From Piliocolobus tephrosceles (taxonomy: Eukaryota; Chordata; Mammalia; Primates; Cercopithecidae): a DNA stretch of 64,000 nucleotides. The translations under genes were made by a program, and so were the position numbers. Positions 21,801 to 30,735 of this stretch are shown here, one piece after another. The DNA is taken from contig NC_045438.1 in the NCBI RefSeq assembly GCF_002776525.5, forward strand, positions 142,611,708 through 142,675,707. Direction: 5' to 3'. Numbering within the stretch: position 1 is the first letter of the stretch; every line of letters starts with the position of its first letter. The notes beneath the pieces were generated by a model. It was not told the DNA's origin. It saw only the letters and a program-made list of their open reading frames with translations, and did not search any database.

Positions 21801-23520
21801 AGAGTCAGAAAGAAAAATAAAAACTACCGGAGACTAAGCTTAGTACCTGGGTGATGAATTATCTGTACAACAACCCCCCATTACATGAGTTTACCTATAT
21901 AACACACCTGCACATGTGCCTCTGAATGTAAAAGTTTTTTTTTTTTTTTTTTTTTTTAAGAAAAGAATATTTCCGGCCGGGCGCAGTGGCTCACGCTTGT
22001 AATCCTAGCACTTTGGGAGGCCGAGGCGGGTGGATCATGAGGTCAGGAGATCAAGACCATCCTGGCCAACACGATGAAACCCCGTCTCTACTAAAAATAC
22101 AAAAAAATTATCCAGACATGGTGGTGCGCACCTGTAGTCCCAGCTACTCAGGAGGCTGAGGCAGGAGAATTGCTTGAACCTGGGAGGTGGAGACTGCAGT
22201 GAGCCCAGACCGTGCCACCGCACTCCAGCCAGGGGAACAAAGTGAGACTCTGTCTCAAAAAAAAGAAAGAAAGAAAGAAAAGAAAAGAATATTTCCATCA
22301 CCCAGATGGTTATTTTGTGCTCCTTTCCAGTCAGTACCCCTCCTAGTTGTAACTATTACCTTGACTTCTGTTTTCATAGATTATATTTTCCCATTCTTGC
22401 ATTTCATAGAAACGGAATCATATAGTACATACCCTAGCTTCTTTCGTCCATCATGTGTTTGAGATTCATCTGGTGGATGTTATAATAGTTTGTTCTTTTA
22501 TATTGCTGTGTAGTGTCTCATTGTGTGGCTAATCACAATTTATCTATTGTACTCTTATGAACATTTGACTTGTTTCCAGTTTTTGGCTATTATCAATAAG
22601 GCTGCTATGAACATTGTTTTCTTTTCACTAGAATAACAGTGTTTTGGTTTCATTGCATTCATTATGGTTGCTTTTTATTAAAGGCAAGTAATTCTGGTTA
22701 TCTATTTCAAATAGTGATAAAATAGTTCCTTTTAAAATTTAATTGATTTAAAAAAACAAAATTTCTAGAAAATTATAAATAATTATACATTTAAAATTTT
22801 CATTTGCATAATCATGCCAAAAAGGTGATAATGAAAGCAAACATTAAGTGTGTGATGTATGTATAGGTATTTCATATGCAGTAAACTCATTTAACTATTG
22901 ATTCTCGCATAAATTGTGAAAATGAAATGTTATTATTTTCATTCCCTAACAATTAAGCTGAAAATCTGTTAGCATAAGTCTTTCCACATTGAGGATGAAC
23001 AATCAGAATTCTTCCAACTTAAACATGTATAGCTCAAAAGCCCATAATCTTCTCACAATTCCAGCACAACATATGAGGAATCTTGAAAGGATTCTCAGCA
23101 TAGCTTACATAGTCGAGATTCATGCAAAAGAGAACATGTGTGGCACTTGGATAAATAGTGACAAATGCATTTATCTAGGTTAACCACAAAGTTCTCCAAA
23201 TACCCTTTATTAAGAACACTCTGAATGTATTTTGAAATCCTTTCCATTTGACTATCAAGTCACTTTCAGGAAATGAATTTCTACATGGAAACACAGCAGT
23301 GAATGTTGTCATCTGAACTATTAATATAATGTTTCATAGAAAAATATGAAAGGGGTAATACAGACTTGGGATTTTGTGTCTCCAGGACCCTGAGTTTGGG
23401 TGGAGGAATGTCTTCTTCTTGCTGTTTGCCATTAACCTGTCAGGACTAATCTTCTACCTCATATTTGGAGAAGCAGATGTCCAAGACTGGGCTAAAGAGA
23501 GAAAACTCACTCGTTTGTGA
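736..23520 (+). CDS. SLC17A3: SLC17A3 (NPT4), sodium-phosphate/organic anion transporter, complete spliced coding sequence
   Basis: Joining 736-826, 6706-6917, 7121-7354, 7439-7526, 13888-13974, 17918-18036, 18174-18335, 18618-18747, 18843-18990, 19330-19420 and 23386-23520 gives 498 codons with no internal stop; every junction is GT-AG. The product begins MTTKTELSPKARESKNAQDM and ends KERKLTRL, which I recognise as NPT4, long isoform. It is an MFS protein of 12 predicted helices with a glycosylated loop after helix 1 (sequons N60, N68, N77), the loop 2-3 signature GYLAGRVGTKR, a conserved helix-4 arginine (VTRIVQGLSQ) and the LDIAPR motif before helix 11. In humans NPT4 is a voltage-driven exporter of urate and anionic drugs in the apical membrane of proximal tubule (family knowledge). 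The neighbouring SLC17A1 on the same strand confirms the locus. Odd residues against human are R279, I257 and H425. Confidence 0.97.
827..2584. other. SLC17A3 intron 1, AT-rich, no recognised element
   Basis: AT-rich intronic sequence with short TA runs near 1500-1590. I see no exon-like ORF or recognisable repeat. Confidence 0.4.
2585..3120 (-). repeat. Old LTR-like interspersed repeat (family not resolved)
   Basis: The segment runs from a tttattatcttacagtttc start through gggagtgacatcccatcacc to ggccaccttaaggtctg, all phrases typical of a widespread ancient mammalian repeat. The orientation is inferred. I cannot name the subfamily without a library search. Confidence 0.5.
3942..4075 (+). 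repeat. MIR SINE
   Basis: The core matches MIR in order: acagtggttaagagcatag, ctctgtgcctgtgtttcttc, atctgtaaaatagtagcaat and ttattgtgagtatt. It is old and diverged. Confidence 0.8.
4120..5290 (+). repeat. L2/CR1-type LINE remnant
   Basis: Long colinear similarity to the 3' half of an L2-type LINE: ccctaatccaagatagc, gagatcctttcaaaatgtaa, actcaaagtaaaagccaaag, then the 3' tail with aatgtgaggtccccaaacac and aagtgttctgttcaatgatt. The short ORFs inside are decayed LINE sequence, not host genes. Confidence 0.75.
6160..6390. repeat. AT-rich tract ending in an (AC)n microsatellite
   Basis: TA/AT-rich sequence, with (AC) repeats at 6368-6388. It lies in intron 1, about 300 bases before exon 2. Confidence 0.8.
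6706..6917 (+). CDS. SLC17A3: SLC17A3 coding exon 2
   Basis: Codes residues 31-101. It has the acceptor tttccag and the donor AAG|gtaagc (phase 0). It contains helix 1 (about 38-58) and the large extracellular loop with sequons NIT (N60), NST (N68) and NGS (N77). This is the most diverged exon against human, with about eight changes by my recollection, mostly in the loop. Residue 100 is Ala (GCA at 6912-6914). Confidence 0.95.
7121..7354 (+). CDS. SLC17A3: SLC17A3 coding exon 3 (long-isoform exon)
   Basis: Codes residues 102-179 in 234 bases, phase 0 at both ends, so skipping it leaves the frame open and would give a 420-residue form. It covers helices 2-4, including the GYLAGRVGTKR loop motif and the conserved arginine in VTRIVQG. 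The acceptor is tttctctaag and the donor CAG|gtactc. A human short isoform of NPT4 lacking this exon is known. Confidence 0.95.
7439..7526 (+). CDS. SLC17A3: SLC17A3 coding exon 4
   Basis: Codes residues 180-208 plus one base of G209. It begins CSVIGGQFAIWEKWGPPHER, the end of helix 4 and the conserved cytoplasmic loop 4-5 (PP-ERSRL). The intron before it is only 84 bases; the matching SLC17A1 intron is 83. Confidence 0.94.
7527..8980. other. SLC17A3 intron 4, first part, nothing recognised
   Basis: Overlapping ORFs of up to about 100 codons occur on both strands near 7930-8690, but none resembles a known protein or has splice context. I treat this as intron. Confidence 0.4.
8985..9125 (+). 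repeat. Old L1 fragment
   Basis: The sequence tagctgcatgaaacaacata followed by ttaatctcagaaacacaaat resembles an L1M 3' region. Boundaries are approximate. Confidence 0.4.
9126..11263. other. Intron 4 sequence without recognised features
   Basis: Two overlapping minus-strand ORFs (about 130 codons each, 10469-10973) are present, but in unrelated frames and without recognisable domains. Nothing else is seen. Confidence 0.35.
11265..11370 (+). repeat. MIR-like fragment
   Basis: The piece aatgtgacctttggcaagtt followed by attcaagttttctctctatt matches the centre of a MIR. Confidence 0.55.
11764..12060 (-). repeat. AluJ-like element
   Basis: The reverse strand has the Alu order: T tract, ccacccaggctagagtgcag, ctcactgcagccttgaactc, gttgcccaggctggacttga, ending aaagtgctgggattacaggc. 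Many substitutions point to an old subfamily. Confidence 0.9.
12088..12385 (-). repeat. AluS-like element
   Basis: A T tract at 12088-12104 is followed by a full-length reverse Alu (gagatggagtctcactctgt, then cctcccaaagtgctgggatt). It is much less diverged than the neighbouring AluJ. Confidence 0.93.
12421..12563 (+). repeat. Primate L1 (L1PA-type) 3' end
   Basis: The 3'UTR end (gggtgcagcacaccaacatg, cacatgtatacatatgtaac, acttaaagtataataaataa) is followed by a poly(A) tail. It is severely 5'-truncated. Confidence 0.85.
12574..12882 (+). repeat. AluJ element
   Basis: It starts ggggctgggcatgatggctc, has both monomers, and ends with tcctgtctcaaacaacaaca and an A-rich tail. It is diverged. It completes a cluster of three Alus and an L1 tail in intron 4. 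Confidence 0.9.
12900..13860. other. Rest of SLC17A3 intron 4, nothing firm
   Basis: AT-rich sequence; parts (13020-13200) look like old LINE, but boundaries cannot be set. Confidence 0.3.
13888..13974 (+). CDS. SLC17A3: SLC17A3 coding exon 5
   Basis: Codes residues 209-237 plus one base of G238: helix 5 (MLLGCFSAILIGGFISEILG) and the start of helix 6 (WPFVFYIF). The acceptor is ctctttgcag and the donor G|gtaagc. It has the same length and phase as SLC17A1 exon 5. Confidence 0.95.
14450..14615 (+). repeat. L2-type 3' end fragment
   Basis: The piece gggcagtgagctctttgagg followed by gcagagatagaatcctg matches the L2 tail that precedes its 3' end. Confidence 0.5.
14640..15600 (+). repeat. Old L1 ORF2 fragment
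   Basis: Decayed ORF2 sequence, e.g. aatgtatatacacctaatga, tccacaattaaagatggagg and aatcagtaacagaaaagcct. A (GA)n-rich stretch at about 15498-15540 interrupts it. Many stops. Confidence 0.75.
15600..16780 (+). repeat. Old L1/HAL1 ORF1-region fragment
   Basis: L1M-like sequence with ctggcacccagcaggatata, taccagacatgaagaaaagg and attttccaaattggatgaaa. Decayed. It lies out of normal L1 order after the ORF2 piece before it, so it belongs to a second element. Confidence 0.6.
16800..17725 (+). repeat. Old L1 ORF2 fragment
   Basis: Recognisable ORF2 3' half: cagtgtggtactggcataaa, aatagatcagtggaacaaaa, attttatttcatcaaagtta-like text and aagatgctcaacttatcttc. It ends shortly before exon 6. Confidence 0.8.
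17918..18036 (+). CDS. SLC17A3: SLC17A3 coding exon 6
   Basis: Codes residues 238-277: the rest of helix 6 (GGVGCVSCLLWFIVIYDDP) and the start of the central cytoplasmic loop (ISTSEKEYIISSLKQQ). Residue 257 is Ile (ATT, 17974-17976) where human has Val. The donor is CAG|gtacat. Confidence 0.95.
18174..18335 (+). CDS. SLC17A3: SLC17A3 coding exon 7
   Basis: Codes residues 278-331: the end of the central loop (PLPIKAVLRSLPIW) and helix 7 (SICLGCFSHQWLVSTMMVYI). It begins V278-R279, with AGG at 18177-18179, where human normally has Gly279. It is phase 0 at both ends, with the donor GAC|gtgagt. Confidence 0.95.
18618..18747 (+). CDS. SLC17A3: SLC17A3 coding exon 8
   Basis: Codes residues 332-374 plus one base of G375: helix 8 (NGLLSALPFIVAWVMGIVGG) and the conserved YLADFLL-TVRK loop. 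The acceptor is ctcttcag and the donor G|gtaaga. It is one codon shorter than the SLC17A1 counterpart. Confidence 0.95.
18843..18990 (+). CDS. SLC17A3: SLC17A3 coding exon 9
   Basis: Codes residues 375-423 plus two bases of R424: helix 9 (LPASALIVSLPYL) and helix 10, ending in the family motif NILDIAPR. Pro378 (CCC) is kept. The preceding intron is only 95 bases. Confidence 0.95.
19330..19420 (+). CDS. SLC17A3: SLC17A3 coding exon 10
   Basis: Codes residues 424-454: helix 11 (FLMGASRGFSSMAPVIVPTV). The residue after the DIAPR motif is His425 (CAT, 19331-19333); human NPT4 and the SLC17A1 copy in this window both have Tyr here. The acceptor is acccacag and the donor CAG|gtacaa. Confidence 0.94.
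19735..19829 (+). repeat. Old L1, left part (interrupted)
   Basis: L1 ORF2 text (acaaggaagttaagtttacg, then ttcaaaagaagacatata) stops abruptly at 19829 and resumes at about 21148 after a younger L1 insertion. Confidence 0.75.
19830..21147 (+). mobile_element. L1 insertion with 5' inversion, nested in an older L1
   Basis: From 19830 to about 20310 L1 ORF2 reads on the minus strand; from about 20312 it reads on the plus strand to a 3'UTR and A-rich end near 21147. The 15-base repeat aaaagaagacatata at 19815-19829 recurs at 21148-21162 as a target duplication. This is the usual product of twin priming. The long minus-strand ORF in the left arm is ORF2, not a host gene. Confidence 0.85.
21148..21957 (+). 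repeat. Old L1, right part (3' end)
   Basis: Continues the interrupted L1: agaagacatatatgcagcca, tatacccaaaagaatgtaaa, cacttataagtagaagacaa, to tgcacatgtgcctctgaatg. It ends in a run of T at about 21935-21957 where an A tail would be expected. Confidence 0.8.
21975..22279 (+). mobile_element. AluS (Sc-like) element with perfect 17-base target duplication
   Basis: Full-length Alu starting ggccgggcgcagtggctcac and ending in an A/GAAA-rich tail. The 17-base sequence aagaaaagaatatttcc occurs at 21958-21974 and again at 22280-22296. The nick context TT|AAGAAA is typical for L1 endonuclease. Diagnostic bases (ggccaacac, gagaattgcttgaacc) favour AluSc over AluY. Confidence 0.93.
22330..22660 (-). 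repeat. Old L1 fragment, minus strand
   Basis: Reverse L1 3' text: catttcatagaaacggaatc, tttccagtttttggctatta and aataaggctgctatgaacat. Confidence 0.7.
22661..23385. other. End of SLC17A3 intron 10, nothing recognised
   Basis: AT-rich sequence without an exon or a firm repeat before the acceptor of exon 11. Confidence 0.4.
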
Positions 23521-23522
23521 AG
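23386..23522 (+). CDS. SLC17A3: SLC17A3 last coding exon (exon 11)
   Basis: Codes residues 455-498: helix 12 (NVFFLLFAINLSGLIFYLIF) and the short cytoplasmic tail ending KERKLTRL, with TGA at 23518-23520. Two bases after the stop comes AG|gtaaag, a donor that leads to a separate 3'UTR exon. Confidence 0.95.
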
Positions 23523-23603
23523 GTAAAGGATAATGATTTTATGTATGGTTATAGCCATAGAAGCAGCTGATGTTTTAAATTCTATGTCATTTTCCTTTCT
23601 TAG

Positions 23604-23805
23604 TTATCCCACCTTGGATGGAAAAGTCACTAGGCACCGTATGGCATAAAATAGAAGGCTTCCGCGATGAAAATATCAGTGAAAAGAATTTTGTTTCCTG
23701 TGGCTCTTTTCAATTATAAGACCAGTTCGTTATTTTGTTCAGACATTTTTTTGAGATGAATATAAGATGAATAAAAATTCAAATAAAATGATAACTAAGA
23801 ACGCA
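23604..23805 (+). other. SLC17A3: SLC17A3 3'UTR exon with poly(A) signals
   Basis: A good acceptor (cctttcttag, ending 23603) follows an 81-base intron. The exon carries two overlapping-range AATAAA signals at 23770-23775 and 23782-23787, so the transcript should end near 23800; the exact cleavage site is estimated. Confidence 0.75.
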
Positions 23806-23810
23806 GTAGT

Positions 23811-25480
23811 CATCTTCATAGAATTAACAATGGATTAAGAGGGCTTGCTGTGTGGGACCCAGTATGTTAGATTCCAGTACTGGATACAAGAAACAATGTC
23901 TTAAAACTTTTAATCCAGGGTGACAACCTCACTAGGGCAATGATTTTTCCTGTTTGTGGAAATTAATACTACTTTCTATTTATTGGGTTGGGTATTGTCC
24001 ATGTGTTCTTCCCTGTATGTCCTCCATTTATCTCCATGCTGCTGAGGCTTCAAGAGGCTGACCCATATGGATTGCATCCTGTACTCCCTTGTCCACTGGC
24101 TTCTGCTAAATTTTTGAGGGAGATAGGTAGAGTCAGTGGGCGTTTATCTCTGACAGTCTCTCTTTTGGGGTGTGCAGAAGACTGAGCTTTCTATTGCAGT
24201 TCACAGCTCCAGGAAGGCAGCCCTTTCCATATGTTCTAATAACTTCCCTCTTCCTTGTCCAGTCTTTTTTATTTGCCTTTATTTGGCAAGCTCTAGAGTT
24301 CTCCAGAATCCCTTGTGGTTTCCCTACCCCCTGCCTAATCCTGTGTAAATTCTCATTTTCAACAGTGCTCACAAATTACCCAGTGTAAATCTGTCATTTT
24401 TCTTCTTCTGGGATCCAAATAATTCAGTGGTTCAATTACTTATAAATCTCAAATATGACTGAATTTGTATTTTTGTAAAATGATAATGTGTAGGTGTTGG
24501 TGAGTTCAGGACCATGGTCTGGATTGACCCCTGTTTCTATTTCTACCATGTAGAATAAAGATTAGAGGCATCGAGTCATTTCATATAGAGGCAATGTGAT
24601 AGACAATAGTTCTGAGTGAAAAATCAAGGCAAGGATTTAGAGGGCCAAGCTTGAATAAACACAACACTTACTGAGATCTTGTTATGTTCCAGAATCTGGA
24701 ATCTTGGGACACTGGAATAAAGGAGGCAGTCATTCTCCATCCTAATGTGGAGGATAGACACAATAATTGATAGCACTACACTGTTTTAGGTAAAATAGCA
24801 GAGGAACATGTAGGGCATCATGAAAGACCAGATGAGGAGTTCTGATTCCAAGTGGTGGTAAAATCTTATCAAGTGGTAAGATATTTTACACTGGAGCCCA
24901 ACTTGCACAAAAGAATAAAATCAAGAAGCAGGATGGATTCTGAAGAGAATCACTTGCCTACATAATCAGGAAAGGAAAGAAAGTGGATTTAGGGAAGTGG
25001 GAGTGGTCAGAGTAAGGAGGTCTTGTTTGCTGTGTTAGGGAGTTCAAGGTATAACCTATAAGCAGTATGATAGGAATCATAGCAATACTAACATGGGCAG
25101 ATTTTCTCTCTAGCTAGAACACTCTGACCTAATTTGAGAATCAAGAAGACTAGTTAAATGACCATCTGTGCAGTGGCCTACACAGCAGTGGTGAGGACTG
25201 AACTCACCTCAGCAGTGGTGAGGGCAGAAAAAGCTGAGATGAAGACAAGAAGAATGATTATAAGATAGAACTGAAAGATCATGGTATTTGACTAGATGGA
25301 TGCAGGAGAAGAAAGGTGTCAAGGAGTCCTGGGTCTCTAACCTGAGAGACTGAATAGAGCGTGGACTGAACAACTAAGCCAGGGAATGTAGCAAGATGAG
25401 ACCTTTTCAAGGGGGAAGATCATGATTTGACTTTGGGACATGTTAAGTTAATGGTAATAGTGGGATAATCATGTGGACAT
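23811..25480. other. Intergenic, no gene recognised
   Basis: Only short, unrelated ORFs (e.g. 23988-24388 in both strands). No domain, promoter or firm repeat can be assigned. Confidence 0.35.
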
Positions 25481-25484
25481 GTAT

Positions 25485-25915
25485 ATTAGCTTCCTAGGGC
25501 TGCTCTAACAAAGTGCCACCAACTAAGTTTCTCAAAGTAATTTATTGTCTTACAGCTCTAGAAGTCCAAAATCAAGGTGCTGGCAGGGCTGGTTCCTTCT
25601 AAAGGCTATAAGGAAGAATGTGTTCTGTGCCTTTTTTATTCTTTTAGCTTCTAGTAGTCTCAGGCATTTTTTGGCTTGTAGATGACCTTCTCCCTGAGTC
25701 CTCAGGTCATCTCTTCTCGGTACACATCTGTCTTTGTGTCCAAATGTTCTGTTTTTATAAGGACATCAGTCATATTGCATCAGGGCCTACTCTAATGACA
25801 TCATCTTAACTTGACCATCTGCAAAGACCCTATTTTCAAATACAGTCACATTCACAGATACTGAGTATTACGACTTCAACATCTTTTGGGGGAACATAAT
25901 TCAAGTCATAACAGC
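25485..25915 (-). repeat. Old LTR-like interspersed repeat, minus orientation
   Basis: It starts tgtatattagcttcctaggg, includes tcttacagctctagaagtcc and caaggtgctggcagggctgg, and ends acatcttttgggggaacata. This is a very common ancient mammalian repeat pattern related in style to 2585-3120; I cannot name the family securely. Confidence 0.6.
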
Positions 25916-28900
25916 AAGCTCAACAAGGGGCCAGATCATTAATCTGAAACTTATAGAAACTATGAGAGTGAAATGGAGAAGAAGATAAAGGAGAAAAATG
26001 CAGATGTTCCGTACTGAAGACCTGAGTTTAGACCAAATGGCTCAGGAAGAGCCTGTTGATGGAAAATCACAAGCCAAGACAGAATGCCAACATCTAAGGA
26101 GGGCCAAGAAACAAATGCCCACACATAACAGACATGAAAGAGTCAGGTGTGTAAGTGTGAGAAATAACAGGAGAGTAGAACTCTCACTGAAAACTCATGG
26201 GCATGGCCTTTTAAGAAAGACTGCTGATGAGCAGTAACAAGTGAAGTGAATAAGCTCAAGTAGACGAGGTCAGAAAAGGAACTTAGTCACCTTATGATCG
26301 GAATTCTTAGTAGCTTTTTCAGGGTACATTTAGCAGAGAGATGAGTGTACAGGCCAGTTTGCAGTTTGTTGGTGAGTGAGGGTAGAGAAAGTAAGAGAAA
26401 TATTTTCACAAAATTTGATAAAGGGAGATAGGCATATAGCAGAGAGGGATATTTCATTAGTTGGTATTTCACCATCAGAGTGTAGAATCCTGAAGGAAGG
26501 AGAGCACTTGAGGGTCAGCCATTAAGGTCTCAGTCAACATCGTGAGAAAGTTCTCCTCTCGAAGTGTGGGTCTCACCTCATTGTTGTTCTAACAAAGGGC
26601 AAAGGACTGTTCCTCTTTTGCTCTTCATATGTGCTCACCTTCATCACATTTCAAATTCTGCATTTTGGGTTGTTTGTCCAGAAGTGACCAGTTTCTTCTA
26701 TTAAAGATCCAGTTACCTGGCCTCCCTGCTTGAGCACACATATGACCAGAGATGCACCAACTTACGATGGATTTCTGCTTGGTATTCTTTTCTGTATTCT
26801 TGCTTTTATCCATACACTCCAATCTCCCTTCCCGTGACCTCATGTTAAAAAATTCATTACTAGGCATATACACAGCCTCTAGTACCATGTCTTTCGTTTT
26901 TAGTGTGAATTTTTAAATAGGTATAATCCACATGATACTGAGAGTGAACTGTTTAAAGGTAAAGTTAGTGAGCTATTTTATTAAGATAGGAAAATTTTAG
27001 GTGATATTCAAAGACAATGACATGAATTGTGAAACCTTTGTTTCCCCAGGCAACACCAACCTCGGACAGGGATGAGGTAATGATTCACATTTATAGAGGG
27101 AAGAATTGTCTTTGTGTGACTTCAGTCACAGTTTGCTTCTATCAAATCTTCAGTCTCCAATGAAGCTCAAATATTTCTGGGAATCCTAACGAAGGACTTG
27201 TTTTTACGAGTTTTGTGTTATCGTTGCAATGTCCAGATTGTGTGTCAAGTCAATATGAAGTTTAAAACCATTACCAATATGTCCATGTGATTTACTCTTT
27301 TCCATTATTTGGATATCCCATTACACAGGCACAGTGGATGATTTAAGTCTTCCAGGGAGCTGTTTCTATACCAACGTAGCTAGCAATAATGTGACTATGC
27401 CCATTATCAACCCAAGCCACATAAATGTATCCCAAATTTTAGTCCAGCAAAATACATTCCCACTGCAGCCTTCCTTTCACCATATCAAAAATTGCCAAGA
27501 GCAATTTCATTAACATAGTAACAATAGGATGGAAATAGTAATTTTAAACAATTGTGGTTAAAATAGCTTATTTCTAGAAATTTTCAAAAATATGAGACTA
27601 TATGAACATGTTACTAGTGCCCTCTTCCCCGCCAGTACTTTAGAAATGGTCCATGCAAATGAAAGATCTTTAACCTTGTCAATGAGCTGAAACTCGTGAT
27701 GTCTCAAGGCTGAGCCATGCTTTTTTGAGCCCTCAGTGTCAGTACTTAATAAATATCTGGTGAACTAAATTGAAGCACTGGCATCTTCCAAATGTCTCAC
27801 TCCAATTCACTGCATGAGTTTCCAAGCAGAACTGCTTTGTCTACAATGTCTTGGAGAGGTTTTTGGTAAAGCCAATCCTTTAGTTCTTACCCACCAGCCA
27901 CTCTCTTCCGTGAGACTCTAGAGTCTGAACGTATACTCACTTTTACTCTTCCATTAATTGCGTCTCTTTTCTATTTACCGAACCATTGTTACCAGATCGC
28001 TAATACTGACATTGTGTGCCTGCCTCCATTATTGCTTTGGATAAGTTTCTTAGGGATTTTCCTCATTCCCAGGGACTCTCTAGTCACTAATGAAGAAGTT
28101 CCTAGTGACTCCAACTCTACTAGACTTCTCTATATGCCAGGCATGTATAGATGTTATTGAATATTAGCAATGAAAACAGCTTAGGTTCAGTCTGAGACAA
28201 CGCCCACATTAACTATATGTTGAGCATATGTGCAGAAGTGCAGAAATAAATCAATCTAGAGGTTCTTTCCCATCAAAAATTAAAAATAGTTGCATTCAGT
28301 CATTATAGCAAACACTCAATATTCCACCCATATCCCCTCAGTTCTCTTTACCGTTTTGCTGCATACCAGCTCCTGATGAGTTTTCATTCCCAACACCTGG
28401 AACCTGTTTTTTCTGTTAGAGGGCTCCCTCAGGCTGCAGGAGCCGGTTTTGCCTGCCAACCTGGATGTGCCTGGGAATTTGTGCCTGCCTGGGAATAGTT
28501 CTTAGTCAAAGCATCACTACACAGATATAAATGCTCCATCTCCCTTTGCTTCTGCTTGGCAAGTGAGGTTCACACTATCTCCCAAATTCCCTAAGAATTG
28601 AACTGGACCTTACTTTATATCCTTTCCAGATCTACTTATGCTCTCCTTAGTAAGGTTTTCCTGGAAATATATCCTAATAAATCATTTTTACAGGAATCCT
28701 CATCTCAGGGTCTGCTTCTAAAGAATCTGACCTAAACCAGTTGTTTCCACAAGAAGATCTAGGATGCAGACTCTTATAATAACTTCCAGAGTTGTATCAC
28801 TGACAAGCCAGGTGGCCCAGAGACCGCCTTGATATTTGTAAAAGCATTGGTGAAAATCTGGGCCTGCTGTAGCATTACAATTGCTGACTCTGTCCTGTTG

Positions 28901-29660
28901 TGCATTGGAATGAAAGATGGGATACAGGTGTAAGGGAAGGCACTGGTTTGGTCAATATCTCTAGTGTTTGAGAAATGTGTGGAAATGGCAATTAGAACAA
29001 CTTTGAAGTTGGCTGTTTGATGGTGGTCATGATCACCGATGTACTCAAGATGGCCAGTTACATCAGAGTATGGTGTGAAAGTCAGAAAATCTCCCTGGCA
29101 GCATTTAAAGATATCCTGATCTCCAATAGCAGAGGGCAGACATGTTCTTAAGATGGGACTCAGGATTCGATTGTCAGAATAGCAGAAAACGCAACGACAA
29201 ACACACGACTTTACGCTAAAGTCAAGTCCTGGGAAGTCTCATGCTAAAGTCAAGGCCTGAAATTTACCCTGAAACTTATTGGTATCCTTATCCCAGTACC
29301 CCATGCTGGGGGATGGCAACATCCCTTTTCCTGAAGATCCCCATGCAGAAAACACAGCTGATACAAATACCTTGCAAGACAATACTTGCTTAGTCAAATT
29401 CTATCCTCACGTTCTCTAATACCTTAACAAATAGCAAACTTGAATACTTGACAAATAGCTAGGTCAGGTCTTAGGATGATCCAAATAGTGTAGTACTGGC
29501 TCTGCTAAAGTGGAAGGGACAAGAAGAGCATGCCTAGAATATGAGACCAGGGTATTGGGGGCAGAAGGTAAGTCCAGATAAGGGAGATCTTGTTAATATG
29601 AGGGCACAGTGCTGTGACTCAGGATTTAATATCATTGAAGCTTACATGAAAATGCTCAAA
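25916..29660. other. Intergenic, no gene recognised
   Basis: No coding region is supported. 28360-28745 ends with tctcagggtctgcttct and gaatctgacctaaacc and carries an AATAAA-like motif, resembling the 3' end of an old LTR or DNA-transposon repeat. The rest is featureless to me. Confidence 0.3.
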
Positions 29661-29679
29661 AACAGTTCACTCCTGCTGA

Positions 29680-30170
29680 GTTAGTAATTCAGACGCAATA
29701 CCACATCCCAAGTGGAATAGCAGACAGTAATGCCATTTGTAAAGACGTGGAAGATGCTAGAGTAATGATCTCTGTTGTATCCCCATTTGACTCACCAATG
29801 TGGCCCCAGAATAAATAGATTGTGGCAGATGGTGGAGGACCACCACAGATGGGATCCAGTGGTAGTCTTAATTGCATATGGTGTGCCAGATGGAATGCAT
29901 CAACAGAGGCTCGGTTACTTCCTATACAGGTATTGATATGGCGAGTGTGTTCTTTGGAAGTGCCATTGGAAAGGAGGATTATAAGTAGTTTGCATTAACT
30001 TGGGATAGACAACAGTACTTCTTTCACAGTTTTGTCAAGGAATATGTTAACTCGCCAGCTTCTTTGACAACATAATCTGAAAGGATCTTGATTATCTGCA
30101 ACATCACATTGTTTCACTATAAGCATGCAATTATGTTAACTAGAGCTGAATAGCAAGAAGAAACAAGGAC
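29680..30170 (+). pseudogene. Decayed retroviral reverse-transcriptase remnant
   Basis: Conceptual translation in shifting frames shows RT-like patches: a segment starting near VISVVSPFDSPMWPQN (about 29768), an IDMASVFFG-like patch (about 29935) and a YVNSPAS-like patch (about 30044) followed by LTRAE (30136). Several stops and frameshifts make it non-functional. The class cannot be fixed by eye. It may or may not belong to the same provirus as the integrase and env pieces just downstream. Confidence 0.55.
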
Positions 30171-30389
30171 TCTGGATGCCCTGTAAAAATATATACACTC
30201 CCAAGGGAGGGGAGAGAAAGCCTACAAAGTGTCAGGGACTAGTCACATAAGTGAAGGTTTCAGGGATCCAGTGATCTTGAATATGCCAGAATATCATCTC
30301 CAAGGTAAAGGACAAGTTATATCTTGAAACTGCTACCACTAAGAAAGAATCACAGAACTTGGAAAAAAAAAAAAAAAAAAAAAAGGTGT

Positions 30390-30735
30390 AAACCTTGTCA
30401 GGTTTTAGAGGGAATATGTATCACACATCTAATAAGACAGTACGCTAACGCTTACTTGCCCCAGCCTGAAAGTCCATCCTCAAAACACTCTTCCCTGTCC
30501 GTACAACCAGGGGACTGGGTCTGGATGGCAGACTCCTCTGCCCCTCTCCAAGCTAAGTGGTTGGGCCTTCACCAGGTTATCCAAGCTCCTCCCACAGAGG
30601 TAAAGCTAACATCCTTTCCACACTGGACATTCAGAAATTTCCTCACCCCCAAAATATTCTTCCTCCCTCACAGGACCAACCTCACTGCACTTAACAAAAA
30701 TTCCCGAAGTTGCCAATCCAGAAGGCCCTAGTCCA
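30390..30735 (+). pseudogene. Retroviral pol 3' end (integrase C-terminal region) remnant
   Basis: The ORF 30324-30731 contains a QPGDWVWM patch followed by a GLHQVIQAPPTEVKL patch, the layout of the C-terminal domain of gammaretrovirus-like integrases. A run of about 22 A (30361-30383) lies just upstream. The conserved histidine/serine end of the domain is degraded. Confidence 0.6.
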
